From Lachnospiraceae bacterium (GTDB lineage Bacteria; Bacillota; Clostridia; Lachnospirales; Lachnospiraceae): 53,578 nt of DNA. Positions 7,523 through 15,481 of this stretch are shown piece after piece. The stretch lies in contig SVFK01000014.1 of the NCBI GenBank assembly GCA_015056915.1, positions 1 to 53,578 on the forward strand. Direction: 5' to 3'. The position numbers and the translations under genes were made by a program. The number at the start of each line of letters is the position of its first letter. Position 1 is the first letter of the stretch. Below the pieces are notes generated by a model, which made no database searches, was not told the origin of the DNA, and was given only the letters and a program-made list of their open reading frames with translations.

Positions 7523-8242
7523 GTGGAGATTGACCTGTTTTTCAATGAATCCTACCTACAGTACGGAATCCGGCAGTATGTGACTTGGAATCCCGAAAAA
7601 GCGCCACATATCGCTATCTTCGGAGCCACAGGCAGCGGCAAGACAGTGGCATCCAAGCTGCTGCTCGCCCGTACTGCGAAAAATTTGCCGGATATGCAAT
7701 TATTTGCAAACGATTTTAAGGGCGACTCTGATTTTTCCTTTGCCGCCCAAGCTCCCCGATTTGCCCGGTTTATGGAATGTGAGCAGAATTTTGAAGCGTT
7801 TTATCAGAGATTCCTGAAAAGGCAGTCCGGGGAAGATTCCAGTAGAAATATGCTCCTTTGTTTCTTTGATGAATGGGCATCCTATACCCTGAGCATAGAC
7901 AAGAAAAAATCCGAGGACGAGAAGAAGAAACTTGCCACGCTGCTCATGCTGGGACGGTCATTCAATGTGCATGTCATGTTGAGCCAGCAGAGAATGGATG
8001 CTTCCTATTTTGCCACCGGCGGAAGCAGGGACAATCTGAATGTAGTAATATCTTTATCAAATTTAAGTGCAGAAGGTAAGGAACAATTTTTTAGAGAATT
8101 TAAAGACCAAATGAAGCCGGACAGGAGACAGGGCACAGGGTACATGATAACCAATGGGACGGACTTTACGCCCATTCAAGTGCCCTTTATATCCGACATG
8201 ACGAAAATTAACCACTATATCAAGGAAGCGGTAACAAGGTAA
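7523..8242 (+). CDS. FtsK/HerA-like DNA-pumping ATPase (putative coupling protein)
   Basis: 239 residues, GTG start with AAGGAG 8 nt upstream. Walker A is GATGSGKT at ~33-40 (IAIFGATGSGKTVASKLLL) and Walker B is LLCFFDEW at ~111-118. LMLGRSFNVHVMLSQQRMD is typical of the FtsK/SpoIIIE/TcpA clade after Walker B. There is no membrane segment and the protein is much shorter than conjugative FtsK homologues (often 400 or more), so it is essentially the motor core. It probably brings element DNA with bound Rep to a transfer channel. A Zot-like phage-assembly ATPase is an alternative. Confidence 0.8.
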   Translation: MEIDLFFNESYLQYGIRQYVTWNPEKAPHIAIFGATGSGKTVASKLLLARTAKNLPDMQLFANDFKGDSDFSFAAQAPRFARFMECEQNFEAFYQRFLKRQSGEDSSRNMLLCFFDEWASYTLSIDKKKSEDEKKKLATLLMLGRSFNVHVMLSQQRMDASYFATGGSRDNLNVVISLSNLSAEGKEQFFREFKDQMKPDRRQGTGYMITNGTDFTPIQVPFISDMTKINHYIKEAVTR

Positions 8243-8246
8243 TTCG

Positions 8247-8355
8247 GGGGCGGTGCGAAGCACTAAGCCCCGACAGGGCAGTCGGTTGCGCCGACTGCCC
8301 TTATACAGAAGTCGCCTAGTATTACCAGCGACTTCTGTAACTGTGAAAAGCAGTC
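8247..8355 (+). repeat. Hairpin cluster and GCAGTC repeats around the origin
   Basis: Two hairpins precede the origin loop: GGGGC/GCCCC (8247-8271) with inner GTGC/GCAC, and a 10-bp perfect stem GGGCAGTCGG/CCGACTGCCC (8276-8300). GCAGTC occurs at 8278-8283, inverted at 8293-8298 and direct at 8350-8355, flanking the nonanucleotide stem. Such repeats beside CRESS-type origins usually bind Rep. The 8276-8300 hairpin could also terminate the ATPase operon. Confidence 0.55.
8304..8339 (+). other. CRESS-DNA-type rolling-circle replication origin
   Basis: TACAGAAGTCGC (8304-8315) pairs perfectly, 12 bp, with GCGACTTCTGTA (8328-8339). The 12-nt loop CTAGTATTACCA contains TAGTATTAC at 8317-8325. Nonanucleotides of this NANTATTAC form in a stem-loop are the nicking sites of circovirus-, geminivirus- and nanovirus-like Reps, cut between the last T and AC. 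It is 106 bp upstream of, and on the same strand as, the Rep gene, as in many of those replicons. Nicking is expected between 8323 and 8324. Confidence 0.88.
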
Positions 8356-8396
8356 AAAAATGGCTAAAATACAAGGAATATTAGTTGCACTCAAAA

Positions 8397-8416
8397 TGTA
8401 ACAAGGAGAAGTTACA
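8397..8416 (+). repeat. Inverted repeat before the Rep start
   Basis: TGTAAC at 8397-8402 and GTTACA at 8411-8416 are separated by 8 nt (AAGGAGAA). The repeat lies 15 bp before the Rep GTG and covers a ribosome-site-like AAGGAG, so it could be an operator or a translational control hairpin. Confidence 0.4.
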
Positions 8417-8430
8417 GAAAGGAGATAGGA

Positions 8431-9528
8431 GTGAGTATTTTTCCAAAGCAAATGAAAGGGCGTGCGTGGGTTGCGACAATCCATATTGCCAATATGAAGA
8501 AAGCAGGGTTATCCGCGGAAGAATATGAAACGCCGGAAAAATTAGCAGAAGTTTTTACTATGATATGGAATAATAGCGGTAAAAATCGTTCCTGCGGTAT
8601 TGCGGTGTGTATCAGTGAACAAGGAACATATCATGCACATATGGCGTTATATGGAAACACAACCACGCTAGGGAATGTAAGTAAAATCTTATTTGATTCT
8701 CATGTAGAGCCACAAATGGGTGGAAAAAAAGAATTGACGGAGTATCTAAAGAAAGAAGGCAAGTATGCAGAAAAGGGAGAAAAAGTATTCTATGTAATGG
8801 GATTGGATTCTATTCAAGATGTTCAAGGGAGCAGGTCTGATTTAGACAGGATTCAAGAATATATAGAAAAGGGACTTACACCGCCGGAAATAATGAAAAT
8901 AGATATAAGATATCGAATGTATGAGAAAATGATTAAATCCGCTTTTATTGACAAACGTATACAAGACACGCCATTGATTAAGGAAATGCACAACGAATGG
9001 CACTGTGGAGAGAGCGGAACAGGAAAAACTTATTACTATTATGAACTATGTAAAAAGCATTCGCCGGAAGAAATATATTTAGTAACGGATTTTGAAAGTG
9101 GAGGATTTGATTATTATATTGAACAGGGAGCACCGCCTATCCTTTTTATGGATGAATTTAAGGGAAATATGAAATTTAGCCAACTGTTGACGATATTGGA
9201 TAAGTACAGCAGGACACAAACGCATTGCCGATATTCTAATACATATAATCTTTGGACAACCTGTATTATTACTTCGATATTTCCGCCGGATGAAGTGTAT
9301 GCTTCAATGGTTGAGAATGACAGGCAGAATCGGGATAAGATAGACCAATTACTTAGAAGATTAGATTGTATTGTGTATCATTATAAAACGGTTTCGGGAG
9401 AGTACAAAGCATATTCAATGCCTGCGAGAGAATATGTTGATTATCGAGATTTAAAGCAAAGAGCGTTGAGAGCAGAGGACGGATTTATATATGTAGGCGA
9501 TATTCAAGGTATACCATTTATGGAATAA
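8431..9528 (+). CDS. rep: CRESS-type replication initiator (HUH endonuclease + SF3 helicase)
   Basis: 365 residues, GTG start with GGAG upstream. N-terminal HUH domain: motif I-like VATIHIANM (14-22), motif II YHAHMAL (67-73) with H68 and H70 binding metal, and motif III YLKKEG (105-110) with Tyr105 as the expected nicking Tyr and Lys108, the YxxK order of CRESS-DNA virus Reps. C-terminal superfamily-3 helicase: Walker A GESGTGKT (193-200), Walker B PPILFMDEF (235-243), motif C-like CIITSIFPP (278-286), where the usual Asn is replaced. Length and domain order match circovirus/nanovirus-like Reps and the pCRESS plasmids of Firmicutes and phytoplasmas, not Tn916 MobT or other Rep_trans proteins. 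It should nick TAGTATT/AC in the upstream loop and start rolling-circle replication of the excised circle. Confidence 0.88.
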   Translation: MSIFPKQMKGRAWVATIHIANMKKAGLSAEEYETPEKLAEVFTMIWNNSGKNRSCGIAVCISEQGTYHAHMALYGNTTTLGNVSKILFDSHVEPQMGGKKELTEYLKKEGKYAEKGEKVFYVMGLDSIQDVQGSRSDLDRIQEYIEKGLTPPEIMKIDIRYRMYEKMIKSAFIDKRIQDTPLIKEMHNEWHCGESGTGKTYYYYELCKKHSPEEIYLVTDFESGGFDYYIEQGAPPILFMDEFKGNMKFSQLLTILDKYSRTQTHCRYSNTYNLWTTCIITSIFPPDEVYASMVENDRQNRDKIDQLLRRLDCIVYHYKTVSGEYKAYSMPAREYVDYRDLKQRALRAEDGFIYVGDIQGIPFME

Positions 9529-9543
9529 AGCAGAGGTGTAATT

Positions 9544-9759
9544 ATGGTAATCGGTAAAAACATACCTTTGCCATGGTGGGAAAAATACACACTAACAGTA
9601 GAAGAATCAGCGGTTTATTTTGGTATTGGAGAAAAGACATTAAGAAGATTTTTGAATGAACATAAAGACAGTGATTTTATAATATGCAATGGAACAAAAA
9701 TATTAGTGAAAAGAAAATTATTTGAAAAATATATTGATGAGAATATGAATGTTATCTAG
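9544..9759 (+). CDS. xis: Tn916-type excisionase
   Basis: 71 residues. WWEKYTLTVEESAVYFGIGEKTLRRFLNE is the winged-helix start typical of Tn916 Xis and relatives, which bind near the element ends and steer the integrase to excision. It starts 15 bp after Rep and lies just before the integrase, the standard Tn916 order. Confidence 0.88.
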   Translation: MVIGKNIPLPWWEKYTLTVEESAVYFGIGEKTLRRFLNEHKDSDFIICNGTKILVKRKLFEKYIDENMNVI

Positions 9760-9793
9760 TGTAAAAAAACTGCCTAGGTTAAGGATAGATTTG

Positions 9794-9838
9794 GAGCTCC
9801 GATTATGGTATAGTAATTATATCGTATCGGGGCTCTTT
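9794..9838 (+). terminator. Hairpin between xis and int
   Basis: GAGCTCCGAT (9794-9803) pairs with ATCGGGGCTC (9826-9835, one G-T pair), followed by TTTC. The loop contains TATGGTATAGTAA, a possible -10 region. It can separate integrase expression from the Rep-Xis transcript. Confidence 0.55.
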
Positions 9839-9860
9839 CGGTTATGAAAGGAGCGATAAG

Positions 9861-11060
9861 ATGAGTGCTGTTAAAAGACGTGATAATAAAAATAGAGTAC
9901 TGAGGAACGGAGAGAGCCAAACGAAAGACGGAAGATATATGTACAAGTACATTGATAGCAATGGAAAGCCCAATTATGTGTATAGTTGGCGTTTGGTGCA
10001 GACGGATGTTACACCACAGGGAAAGAAAGATAAACCGCCCCTTAGAGATTTGATTAAGACAATCAACAAGGATTTGGATGATGGCATCTATTCCAAGGGT
10101 GGAGAAATGACGGTTTTGGAATTAGTCAAGAAGTATGTTTCTCAAAAGACAGGTGTAAGGCATAACACGGAAGCCAATTACAATTTTGTTATCAATGTGA
10201 TTGCAAAAGAGGACTTTGGAAAAAAGAGGATTGATAGAGTAAAGCTATCTGATGCTAAGGGATGGTTGATTAAACTGCAAGCGGATGGGCGTGGTTATAG
10301 TTCTATTCACACCATTAGAGGAGTAGTAAGACCTGCCTTTCAAATGGCAGTGGATGATGATTTGCTCCGCAAGAATCCTTTTGAATTTCAGCTTGCAACA
10401 GTGGTTGTAAATGATAGTGTGACAAGAGAAGCGATTACAAGGAAACAGGAAAGACAGTTCCTTGAGTTCATTAAGAACGATAAGCATTATTGCACCTATT
10501 ATGACGGAATGTTTATTCTCTTTAAAACCGGGCTTCGTATTTCTGAATTTTGCGGACTGACGATAGCAGACATTGATTTGCAGGAGAGAAAAATCAATGT
10601 GAATCATCAGTTGCAAAGGAAAAGAAACATGGAGTATGTAATCGAAGAAACAAAGACAAATGCCGGAACAAGATTAGTGCCAATGACTGACGAAGTATAC
10701 GAATGTTTTAAGCGTATTATTGCCAATCGTAAGAAGCCAAAGGTTGAGCCTATGATTGACGGAAAAGCCGGATTTTTGTTTTTAGATAAGAACGATATGC
10801 CTATGGTAGCTTTGCATTGGGAAAAGTATTTCCAGTATGCACTTGAAAAGCATAATAAGATTTACAGAGAACAGCTTCCGAAGATTACACCCCATGTATG
10901 CAGACATACATTTTGCAGTAACATGGCAAAAGCCGGAATGAATCCAAAGACCTTGCAGAAAATTATGGGACATTCAGATATTGGTGTTACACTCAATACA
11001 TATACACATTTAGACTTTGACGATATCCAAAAGGAAATGCAAGCGGTGTGTAATGCGTGA
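9861..11060 (+). CDS. int: Tn916-type tyrosine integrase
   Basis: 399 residues, ATG after AAAGGAGCGATAAG. The N-terminal ~70 residues (DGRYMYKYIDSNGKPNYVYS) match the three-stranded-sheet arm-binding domain of Tn916 Int. A SAM-like core-binding domain follows at ~100-190. Catalytic residues visible: Arg226 (TGLRISEFCG), His345/Arg348 (HVCRH), His in IMGHSD, and nucleophile Tyr381 (LNTYTH). It lies at the right end, with TTTTACAACTT arm-like repeats between its stop and the junction. It is the likely enzyme for integration at TGCCACGGCA. Confidence 0.95.
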   Translation: MSAVKRRDNKNRVLRNGESQTKDGRYMYKYIDSNGKPNYVYSWRLVQTDVTPQGKKDKPPLRDLIKTINKDLDDGIYSKGGEMTVLELVKKYVSQKTGVRHNTEANYNFVINVIAKEDFGKKRIDRVKLSDAKGWLIKLQADGRGYSSIHTIRGVVRPAFQMAVDDDLLRKNPFEFQLATVVVNDSVTREAITRKQERQFLEFIKNDKHYCTYYDGMFILFKTGLRISEFCGLTIADIDLQERKINVNHQLQRKRNMEYVIEETKTNAGTRLVPMTDEVYECFKRIIANRKKPKVEPMIDGKAGFLFLDKNDMPMVALHWEKYFQYALEKHNKIYREQLPKITPHVCRHTFCSNMAKAGMNPKTLQKIMGHSDIGVTLNTYTHLDFDDIQKEMQAVCNA

Positions 11061-11109
11061 GTTGTAAAGTTGTAAAAAGAGTATGGTTTTACAACTTATT
11101 TTACAACTT
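11060..11109 (+). repeat. Integrase arm-type sites, right end
   Basis: AAGTTGTAAAA at 11067-11077 (with a looser copy at 11060-11069) is the inverse of TTTTACAACTT at 11087-11097 and 11099-11109. The same word occurs at the left end at 2019. Together they form a plausible set of Int arm sites. Confidence 0.6.
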
Positions 11110-11226
11110 TTGAGGTGTAAGATATGCTGAAATATACCAAAATATGCGAAGATAAGTAAAAATAGTAAAGTTGCAAAAATGCTTATAATACAAGAAAAAT
11201 CCCCATTTTAAAGGAGTTTTAGATAT

Positions 11227-11700
11227 ATGATTAAGATACTTTTTATTTGCCACGGCAACATCTGTCGTTCCCCGATGGCAGAATTCATTTTTAAAGACAT
11301 GGTGCAGAGGCGTGGTCTCGCGGATTGCTTTTACATTGCTTCTGCAGCTACCAGCACGGAAGAGATATGGAACGGTGTAGGCAACCCGGTCTATCCGCCG
11401 GCGCGGGAAGAGCTTGCGAAGCATGGTATCAGTTGCGAGGGAAAGAGAGCGGTGCAGGTGACAAAGGCAGATTATGACCGATATGATTATCTGATTTGCA
11501 TGGATACGCATAATTTGCGGAATTTGAGCCGTATTATCGGAGCAGATAAGGAAGGTAAAGTGAGTCTGCTGTTAGATTATGCCAAACGTAAGGGGCAATC
11601 TATTGCAGATCCCTGGTATACAGGCAATTTTGGAGTGACCTATGCAGATGTGGTAGAAGGCTGCGAAGGGCTACTTGCTTATTTGCAGCAGCTTTCCTAA
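11227..11700 (+). CDS. Low-molecular-weight protein tyrosine phosphatase
   Basis: 157 residues. The catalytic P-loop is CHGNICRS (Cys9, Arg15), and the general acid lies in DPWYTGNF near residue 123, both complete. The family removes phosphate from tyrosine residues, often in exopolysaccharide control. The first 31 nt and its ribosome site (AAAGGAG) come from the right end of the mobile element, while the original start is stranded at 1915. The gene should therefore be translated, but from an element-supplied leader, so its expression may differ from the uninterrupted state. Confidence 0.95.
   Translation: MIKILFICHGNICRSPMAEFIFKDMVQRRGLADCFYIASAATSTEEIWNGVGNPVYPPAREELAKHGISCEGKRAVQVTKADYDRYDYLICMDTHNLRNLSRIIGADKEGKVSLLLDYAKRKGQSIADPWYTGNFGVTYADVVEGCEGLLAYLQQLS
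11248..11257 (+). other. Right attachment site core (attR)
   Basis: TGCCACGGCA, identical to 1936-1945, encoding the Cys-His-Gly part of the phosphatase P-loop. Downstream sequence continues the gene, upstream sequence belongs to the element. Confidence 0.75.
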
Positions 11701-11710
11701 AGAGAAGAAA

Positions 11711-11792
11711 AGAAGGTTCCACTGTCCACAATTTTCAGAAAATACCTGTAGATGACCAACTCTTCTGACAATTGTAGGCGGCGAAACCTTTT
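11711..11792. repeat. 82-bp imperfect palindrome, related to the repeat at 28024
   Basis: Arms of 30 nt (11711-11740 and 11763-11792) match at about two thirds of positions when one is reversed: AGAAGGTTCC...CACAATTTTCAGAA against TTCTGACAATTGTAGGCGGCGAAACCTTTT. The right arm word TGTAGGCGGCGAAACCTT resembles TGTAGGTGGCGAGACCTT in the long palindrome at 28024-28269, so they may belong to one dispersed family. It may also terminate the phosphatase transcript. Confidence 0.55.
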
Positions 11793-11814
11793 ATAATATT
11801 GTAATCCTATTTAT

Positions 11815-12219
11815 TTACAGTCCCAGAACCTCTTGAACGATTTCTACGGCGTCCTCAATGCAGCCGGGGCAGGAGCGGAGTGCGCAACCGGTATCGATTC
11901 CCTTCAGGTCGCGGCAGAGAGTTGCCTGATTTTTGGCGGCAAATTTTTCCAGAATCGCTTTAGACAGCTGATAGGTGGATGCTTTGGTGGCGGGATTGTC
12001 CAGATTGCCGTCGCTGTTTTTGAAGCCGGCAAGCATTACAGCACCGGAGATGGCACCGCAGGTGCCGTTCATGCCGCCCATTCCCAGACCGAAGCCCTCG
12101 CATGCGCGGAATAAAATCTCTTTATCTACGCCGATTTCATCTGCAAAAGCGCAGGCAACAGCCTGTGCGCAGTTATATTTTTGGTCGTGTAAAGCATTGG
12201 CAAGTTCTTTCTTTGTCAT
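11815..12219 (-). CDS. C_GCAxxG_C_C family redox-type protein
   Basis: 134 residues beginning MTKKELANALHDQKYNCAQ. It has the conserved cysteine pattern of this small Clostridial family: NCAQAV, GFGLGMGGMNGTCGAISGAVM, a Cys in TLCRDLKG, and CALRSCPGC near the C terminus. These proteins are often found near redox or metal-handling enzymes and may bind a metal or flavin; the biochemical role is not established. I start at 12219, where GAGGA stands about 10 nt upstream, rather than at an in-frame ATG at 12234. The 365-bp gap 12235-12599 holds AT-rich promoter sequence and the dyad at 12561. Confidence 0.85.
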   Translation of the reverse strand: MTKKELANALHDQKYNCAQAVACAFADEIGVDKEILFRACEGFGLGMGGMNGTCGAISGAVMLAGFKNSDGNLDNPATKASTYQLSKAILEKFAAKNQATLCRDLKGIDTGCALRSCPGCIEDAVEIVQEVLGL

Positions 12220-12560
12220 ATGTTTGTTCCTCATCTTTCTGAAATCGTATATTAGAGAAATGAATAAACTCCAATAGAAATTCTTTTCTTTTATTAGCAT
12301 AACATGTAGAATAAGGTGTGTAAATAGAGAATCGACAGGGTTGCGGGAAGCCAAAATGAGTAAATGTTGGAAGTAGAATCAGAGCAATAACCGGAAGCCA
12401 AAAAGGACAAAAGGCGGAAGGCGCAACAGTAGGAAGAAAGTATGAAAAAGGGAAAAGTGGCGGTCGTGGTGACAGCGCACATGACAAAAGTGTCAAGGCG
12501 CAAAAAGGCCAGTAATCAACAAGTTCTTTTAAAAATATGACACAAACAATTCAAAAGAGT

Positions 12561-12579
12561 GTTGACTTATAAAGTCAAC
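12561..12579. promoter_or_regulatory. Perfect 8-bp dyad upstream of the HAD gene
   Basis: GTTGACTT / AAGTCAAC with a 3-nt centre, 20 bp before the TTG start of the HAD phosphatase and overlapping a TTGACT -35-like word. It looks like a repressor operator; the regulator is unknown. Confidence 0.45.
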
Positions 12580-12599
12580 AAAAATGGGAGGAAATTGCC

Positions 12600-13247
12600 T
12601 TGATAAAAGCAGTGATATTTGATTTGGATGGCACGTTAATTGATACGGAGAAGTATTATCGGATTTTTTGGCCGAAGGCCTTGGCGCAGTTTGGATATTC
12701 CATGACGGACGAGCAGGCTCTCACCATGCGTAGTTTGGGGAGACCCTTTGCACCGGTGCAGTTGAAGGCATGGTTTGGTGAGGAATTGGATTATGCAGCA
12801 GTGCGCAGCTGTCGTAAGGAATTGATGGAAGAACTTATAGATCGCGAGGGCATCGAATGTAAGGCGGGAGCTCATGAATTGTTGCAGCTGCTGCAGGAGA
12901 AGCAGGTTACCATAGCCATTGCCACCGCCACGGATGTGGAGCGCGCGAGCAAGTATTTGGATATGGTGGCCTTGCGGGGATATTTTGACAAGTTGATTTC
13001 GGCGACTATGGTAAAGGAGGGTAAGCCTTCACCGGATGTTTATTTATATGCCTGTGAACAGCTGGGGCTTGCACCTGAGGAGTGTATTGCTGTGGAGGAT
13101 TCTCCTAACGGAGTCATCAGTGCATGGCGTGCCGGCTGCAAGGTAGTTATGGTGCCGGATCAGACACAGCCGGATGAAGAATTGCGCAAATATCTCTATG
13201 GTTGTGCAGAATCTCTGGAGGATGTGGCGAAGTTTGTGTTAGTCTAG
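12600..13247 (+). CDS. HAD-family sugar-phosphatase / phosphoglucomutase-like hydrolase
   Basis: 215 residues with TTG start, supported by GGGAGG 9 nt upstream. HAD motif I is FDLDGTLIDT (residues 8-17), motif II AIATAT, motif III Lys in KEGKPSPD, and motif IV EDSPNGV; all catalytic aspartates are present. The cap inserted after motif I is the alpha-helical type of subfamily I, as in beta-phosphoglucomutase and GPH-type phosphatases. The physiological substrate cannot be read from sequence. It stands alone upstream of ptb-buk. Confidence 0.9.
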   Translation: MIKAVIFDLDGTLIDTEKYYRIFWPKALAQFGYSMTDEQALTMRSLGRPFAPVQLKAWFGEELDYAAVRSCRKELMEELIDREGIECKAGAHELLQLLQEKQVTIAIATATDVERASKYLDMVALRGYFDKLISATMVKEGKPSPDVYLYACEQLGLAPEECIAVEDSPNGVISAWRAGCKVVMVPDQTQPDEELRKYLYGCAESLEDVAKFVLV

Positions 13248-13404
13248 CGCAGGAATGCCATGCGTCCCCCTCTTGATTTTTATTTTGTGGTGTGTTATTA
13301 TTTTAACGATGCAAAAAAGTCGGTAAAGCTGGCTTTTGAGGAATTTATTCAAAGAAAATAGAGAGAATACAGGTTGCCTTGTAAGGGCAGAAAGGAATAG
13401 GAAA

Positions 13405-14328
13405 ATGAAACAGGGTTTTGATGACATTATTGCAAAGGTAAAAGAATGTGGCATGAAGACAGTATCCGTATCCGTTGCACAGGATTCTGCAGTACTGGAA
13501 GCTGTGAAGGAAGCCAAAGCACGTGGTATTGCACAGGCTATTTTAGTAGGTGATGAAGCTAAAATCAAAGAGGTTGCAGCTTCTATTAATATGGATTTGG
13601 AAGGTTTTGAAATCATCCATGAGCCGGATGACGTTCAGGCATCCCTGACAGCAGTAAAGCTTGCACATGACGGCAAGGCTGACATGTATATGAAGGGACT
13701 TATTGATACGAAGAATTTCTTAAAGAGTGTGTTGGATAAGGAGGTTGGTTTGAGAACCGGTGGTCCTCTTTCCCATGTATGTGTGTTTGAGATTCCCGGA
13801 ATTGAGCAGCTGTTATTCTTAACCGATGTTGCATTTATGACCTATCCTACCTTGGAGGACAAGGTTAATATTATTAAGAACACATTGCCTGTTTGTAAGG
13901 CTTGTGGTGTACCGAATCCCAAGGTGGCGCCTTTGGCAGCCGTTGAGGTTGTGAATCCTAAGATGCCTGTTACCGTGGAGGCAGCAGAGCTTACTCGTAT
14001 GTGCGAGGAGGGTCAGATTACAGGATGTATCGTTGACGGTCCTCTTTCTCTTGACCTTGCTATTGATCCCGAAGCAGCTTTACATAAGGGTGCAACTGAC
14101 CGTAAGATTCAGGGTGATGCAGATGTGCTTCTGTTCCCTGATATTCATGCAGGTAATCTGGTATACAAAGCAATCGTACATATGACAGATATGAAGAACG
14201 GATGTATTCTTACCGGTACTAAGGTTCCCGTTATCCTTACCAGCCGTTCCGATACCTTTGAGACTAAGGTGAATTCTATTGCGCTGGCTGCAGTAGTTGC
14301 AGAAGAGATGAAGAAGGCGCAGGCATAA
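13405..14328 (+). CDS. ptb: Phosphate butyryltransferase
   Basis: 307 residues, the usual length of Ptb. It converts butyryl-CoA and phosphate to butyryl phosphate. Family features: LVGDEAKI near residue 52, [33 protein letters not shown], and [16 protein letters not shown] near the C terminus. I use ATG 13405, which has AAAGGA 8 nt upstream, not a longer in-frame start. It precedes buk by 22 bp; together they make butyrate with ATP gain. Codon use looks like that of a well-expressed gene. A broader phosphate acyltransferase specificity is possible. Confidence 0.93.
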   Translation: MKQGFDDIIAKVKECGMKTVSVSVAQDSAVLEAVKEAKARGIAQAILVGDEAKIKEVAASINMDLEGFEIIHEPDDVQASLTAVKLAHDGKADMYMKGLIDTKNFLKSVLDKEVGLRTGGPLSHVCVFEIPGIEQLLFLTDVAFMTYPTLEDKVNIIKNTLPVCKACGVPNPKVAPLAAVEVVNPKMPVTVEAAELTRMCEEGQITGCIVDGPLSLDLAIDPEAALHKGATDRKIQGDADVLLFPDIHAGNLVYKAIVHMTDMKNGCILTGTKVPVILTSRSDTFETKVNSIALAAVVAEEMKKAQA

Positions 14329-14350
14329 AATAAAAAGGAGGAAACATAAT

Positions 14351-15421
14351 ATGTCAATCAAAAGCTTGATTATTAACCCGGGTTCCACCTCCACCAAAAT
14401 CGGTGTGTTTGAAGATGAAACCTTATTGTTTGAAGAGACCTTAAGACATAGCACTGAGGAAATCAGTCAGTATGCGACTATCGTAGACCAGAAGGATTTC
14501 CGTAAGAAAATTATTACTGATTTATTGGAGAAAAAGGATTTTGATCTGAAATCTCTGAACGTAGTTGTGGGACGTGGTGGTATGTTAAAACCCATTCCCG
14601 GTGGTACTTATGCAGTAACAGACGAGCTGTTGGCTGATTTGAAGGTAGGTGTGCAGGGGCAGCATGCTTCCAATCTGGGTGGTATTCTGGCAAGAGAAAT
14701 CGCTGATTCCATCGGTGTTCCTTCCTTTATTGTAGACCCTGTTGTAGTGGATGAGCTTATGCCCATCGCAAGATATTCCGGTGTGCCGGAGCTTCCTCGT
14801 ACCAGTGTGTTCCATGCACTGAACCAGAAGGCTGTAGCCAAGAGATATGCGAAGGAAAGCGGTAAGGCTTATGAGTCCCTGCGCCTGATTGTAGTGCATA
14901 TGGGTGGCGGTGTATCCGTAGGTGCGCATGTAGAGGGCAAGGTTATTGATGTATTTAATGCGTTAGACGGCGACGGAGCATTTTCTCCTGAGCGTGCAGG
15001 TGCTGTTCCTGCCGGAGCATTGATTAATATGTGTTTCTCCGGTGAGTATACACAGAAAGAGGTTTACAGCAAGATTGTAGGCAAGGGTGGCTTTAATGCT
15101 TATCTTGGCACCAATGATATGCGTGAGGTAACCAGAAGAGCCAATGAAGGTGATGAGAAGGCAGCAGAAGCTAAGGAAGCCTTCCTGCTTCAGGTGGCAA
15201 AGGATATCGGTTCCATGGCTTGTGTGCTGAACGGCAAGGTGGATCAGATTATTGTGACAGGTGGTATTGCGTATGGTCCTGAGGTAATTGCAGCACTGAA
15301 GGAGAGAGCAGGCTGGATTGCTCCCTTTACCGTATATCCCGGAGAGGATGAGTTGCTGGCATTGGCACAGGGTGCGATTCGCGTGTTGAATGGTGAAGAA
15401 GAGGCAATGAAGTACGAATAG
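14351..15421 (+). CDS. buk: Butyrate kinase
   Basis: 356 residues. It makes butyrate and ATP from butyryl phosphate. ASKHA phosphate-binding motif [12 protein letters not shown] at the N terminus, [37 protein letters not shown], and [11 protein letters not shown] near the C terminus are the expected family signatures. RBS AAGGAGG. It ends at a strong terminator (15482-15520). The Ptb-Buk route rather than, or besides, butyryl-CoA:acetate CoA-transferase is used in some Lachnospiraceae. Confidence 0.95.
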   Translation: MSIKSLIINPGSTSTKIGVFEDETLLFEETLRHSTEEISQYATIVDQKDFRKKIITDLLEKKDFDLKSLNVVVGRGGMLKPIPGGTYAVTDELLADLKVGVQGQHASNLGGILAREIADSIGVPSFIVDPVVVDELMPIARYSGVPELPRTSVFHALNQKAVAKRYAKESGKAYESLRLIVVHMGGGVSVGAHVEGKVIDVFNALDGDGAFSPERAGAVPAGALINMCFSGEYTQKEVYSKIVGKGGFNAYLGTNDMREVTRRANEGDEKAAEAKEAFLLQVAKDIGSMACVLNGKVDQIIVTGGIAYGPEVIAALKERAGWIAPFTVYPGEDELLALAQGAIRVLNGEEEAMKYE

Positions 15422-15481
15422 TGCCTGCTGTTTTGTAAAGATTAACTTTACGATATTTTGGCAAGAATAATATGTACAAAG

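Larger units (their letters stand above)
1946..11257 (+). mobile_element. Integrated CRESS-Rep element with Tn916-type Int/Xis, about 9.3 kb
   Basis: The element is bounded by TGCCACGGCA copies and ends with its integrase next to the right junction. From left to right it holds an XRE regulator (minus strand), three zinc-ribbon protein genes, a small protein, a second HTH regulator (minus strand), then a plus-strand module: small beta-rich protein, two-TM protein, FtsK/HerA-like ATPase, CRESS-type origin, HUH-SF3 Rep, Xis and Int. It inserted into the P-loop codons of the phosphatase gene and its right end supplies a new 5' end and ribosome site. It resembles an integrative and mobilizable or conjugative element in which Rep could serve both replication and nicking for transfer. 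No type IV secretion channel genes are visible, so transfer would need a helper. Confidence 0.8.

Noticed and set aside
8276..8300. The 10-bp hairpin as the replication origin itself
   Set aside because: Its loop TTGCG lacks a nick motif; the next hairpin carries TAGTATTAC. It is better seen as a terminator or Rep-binding stem.
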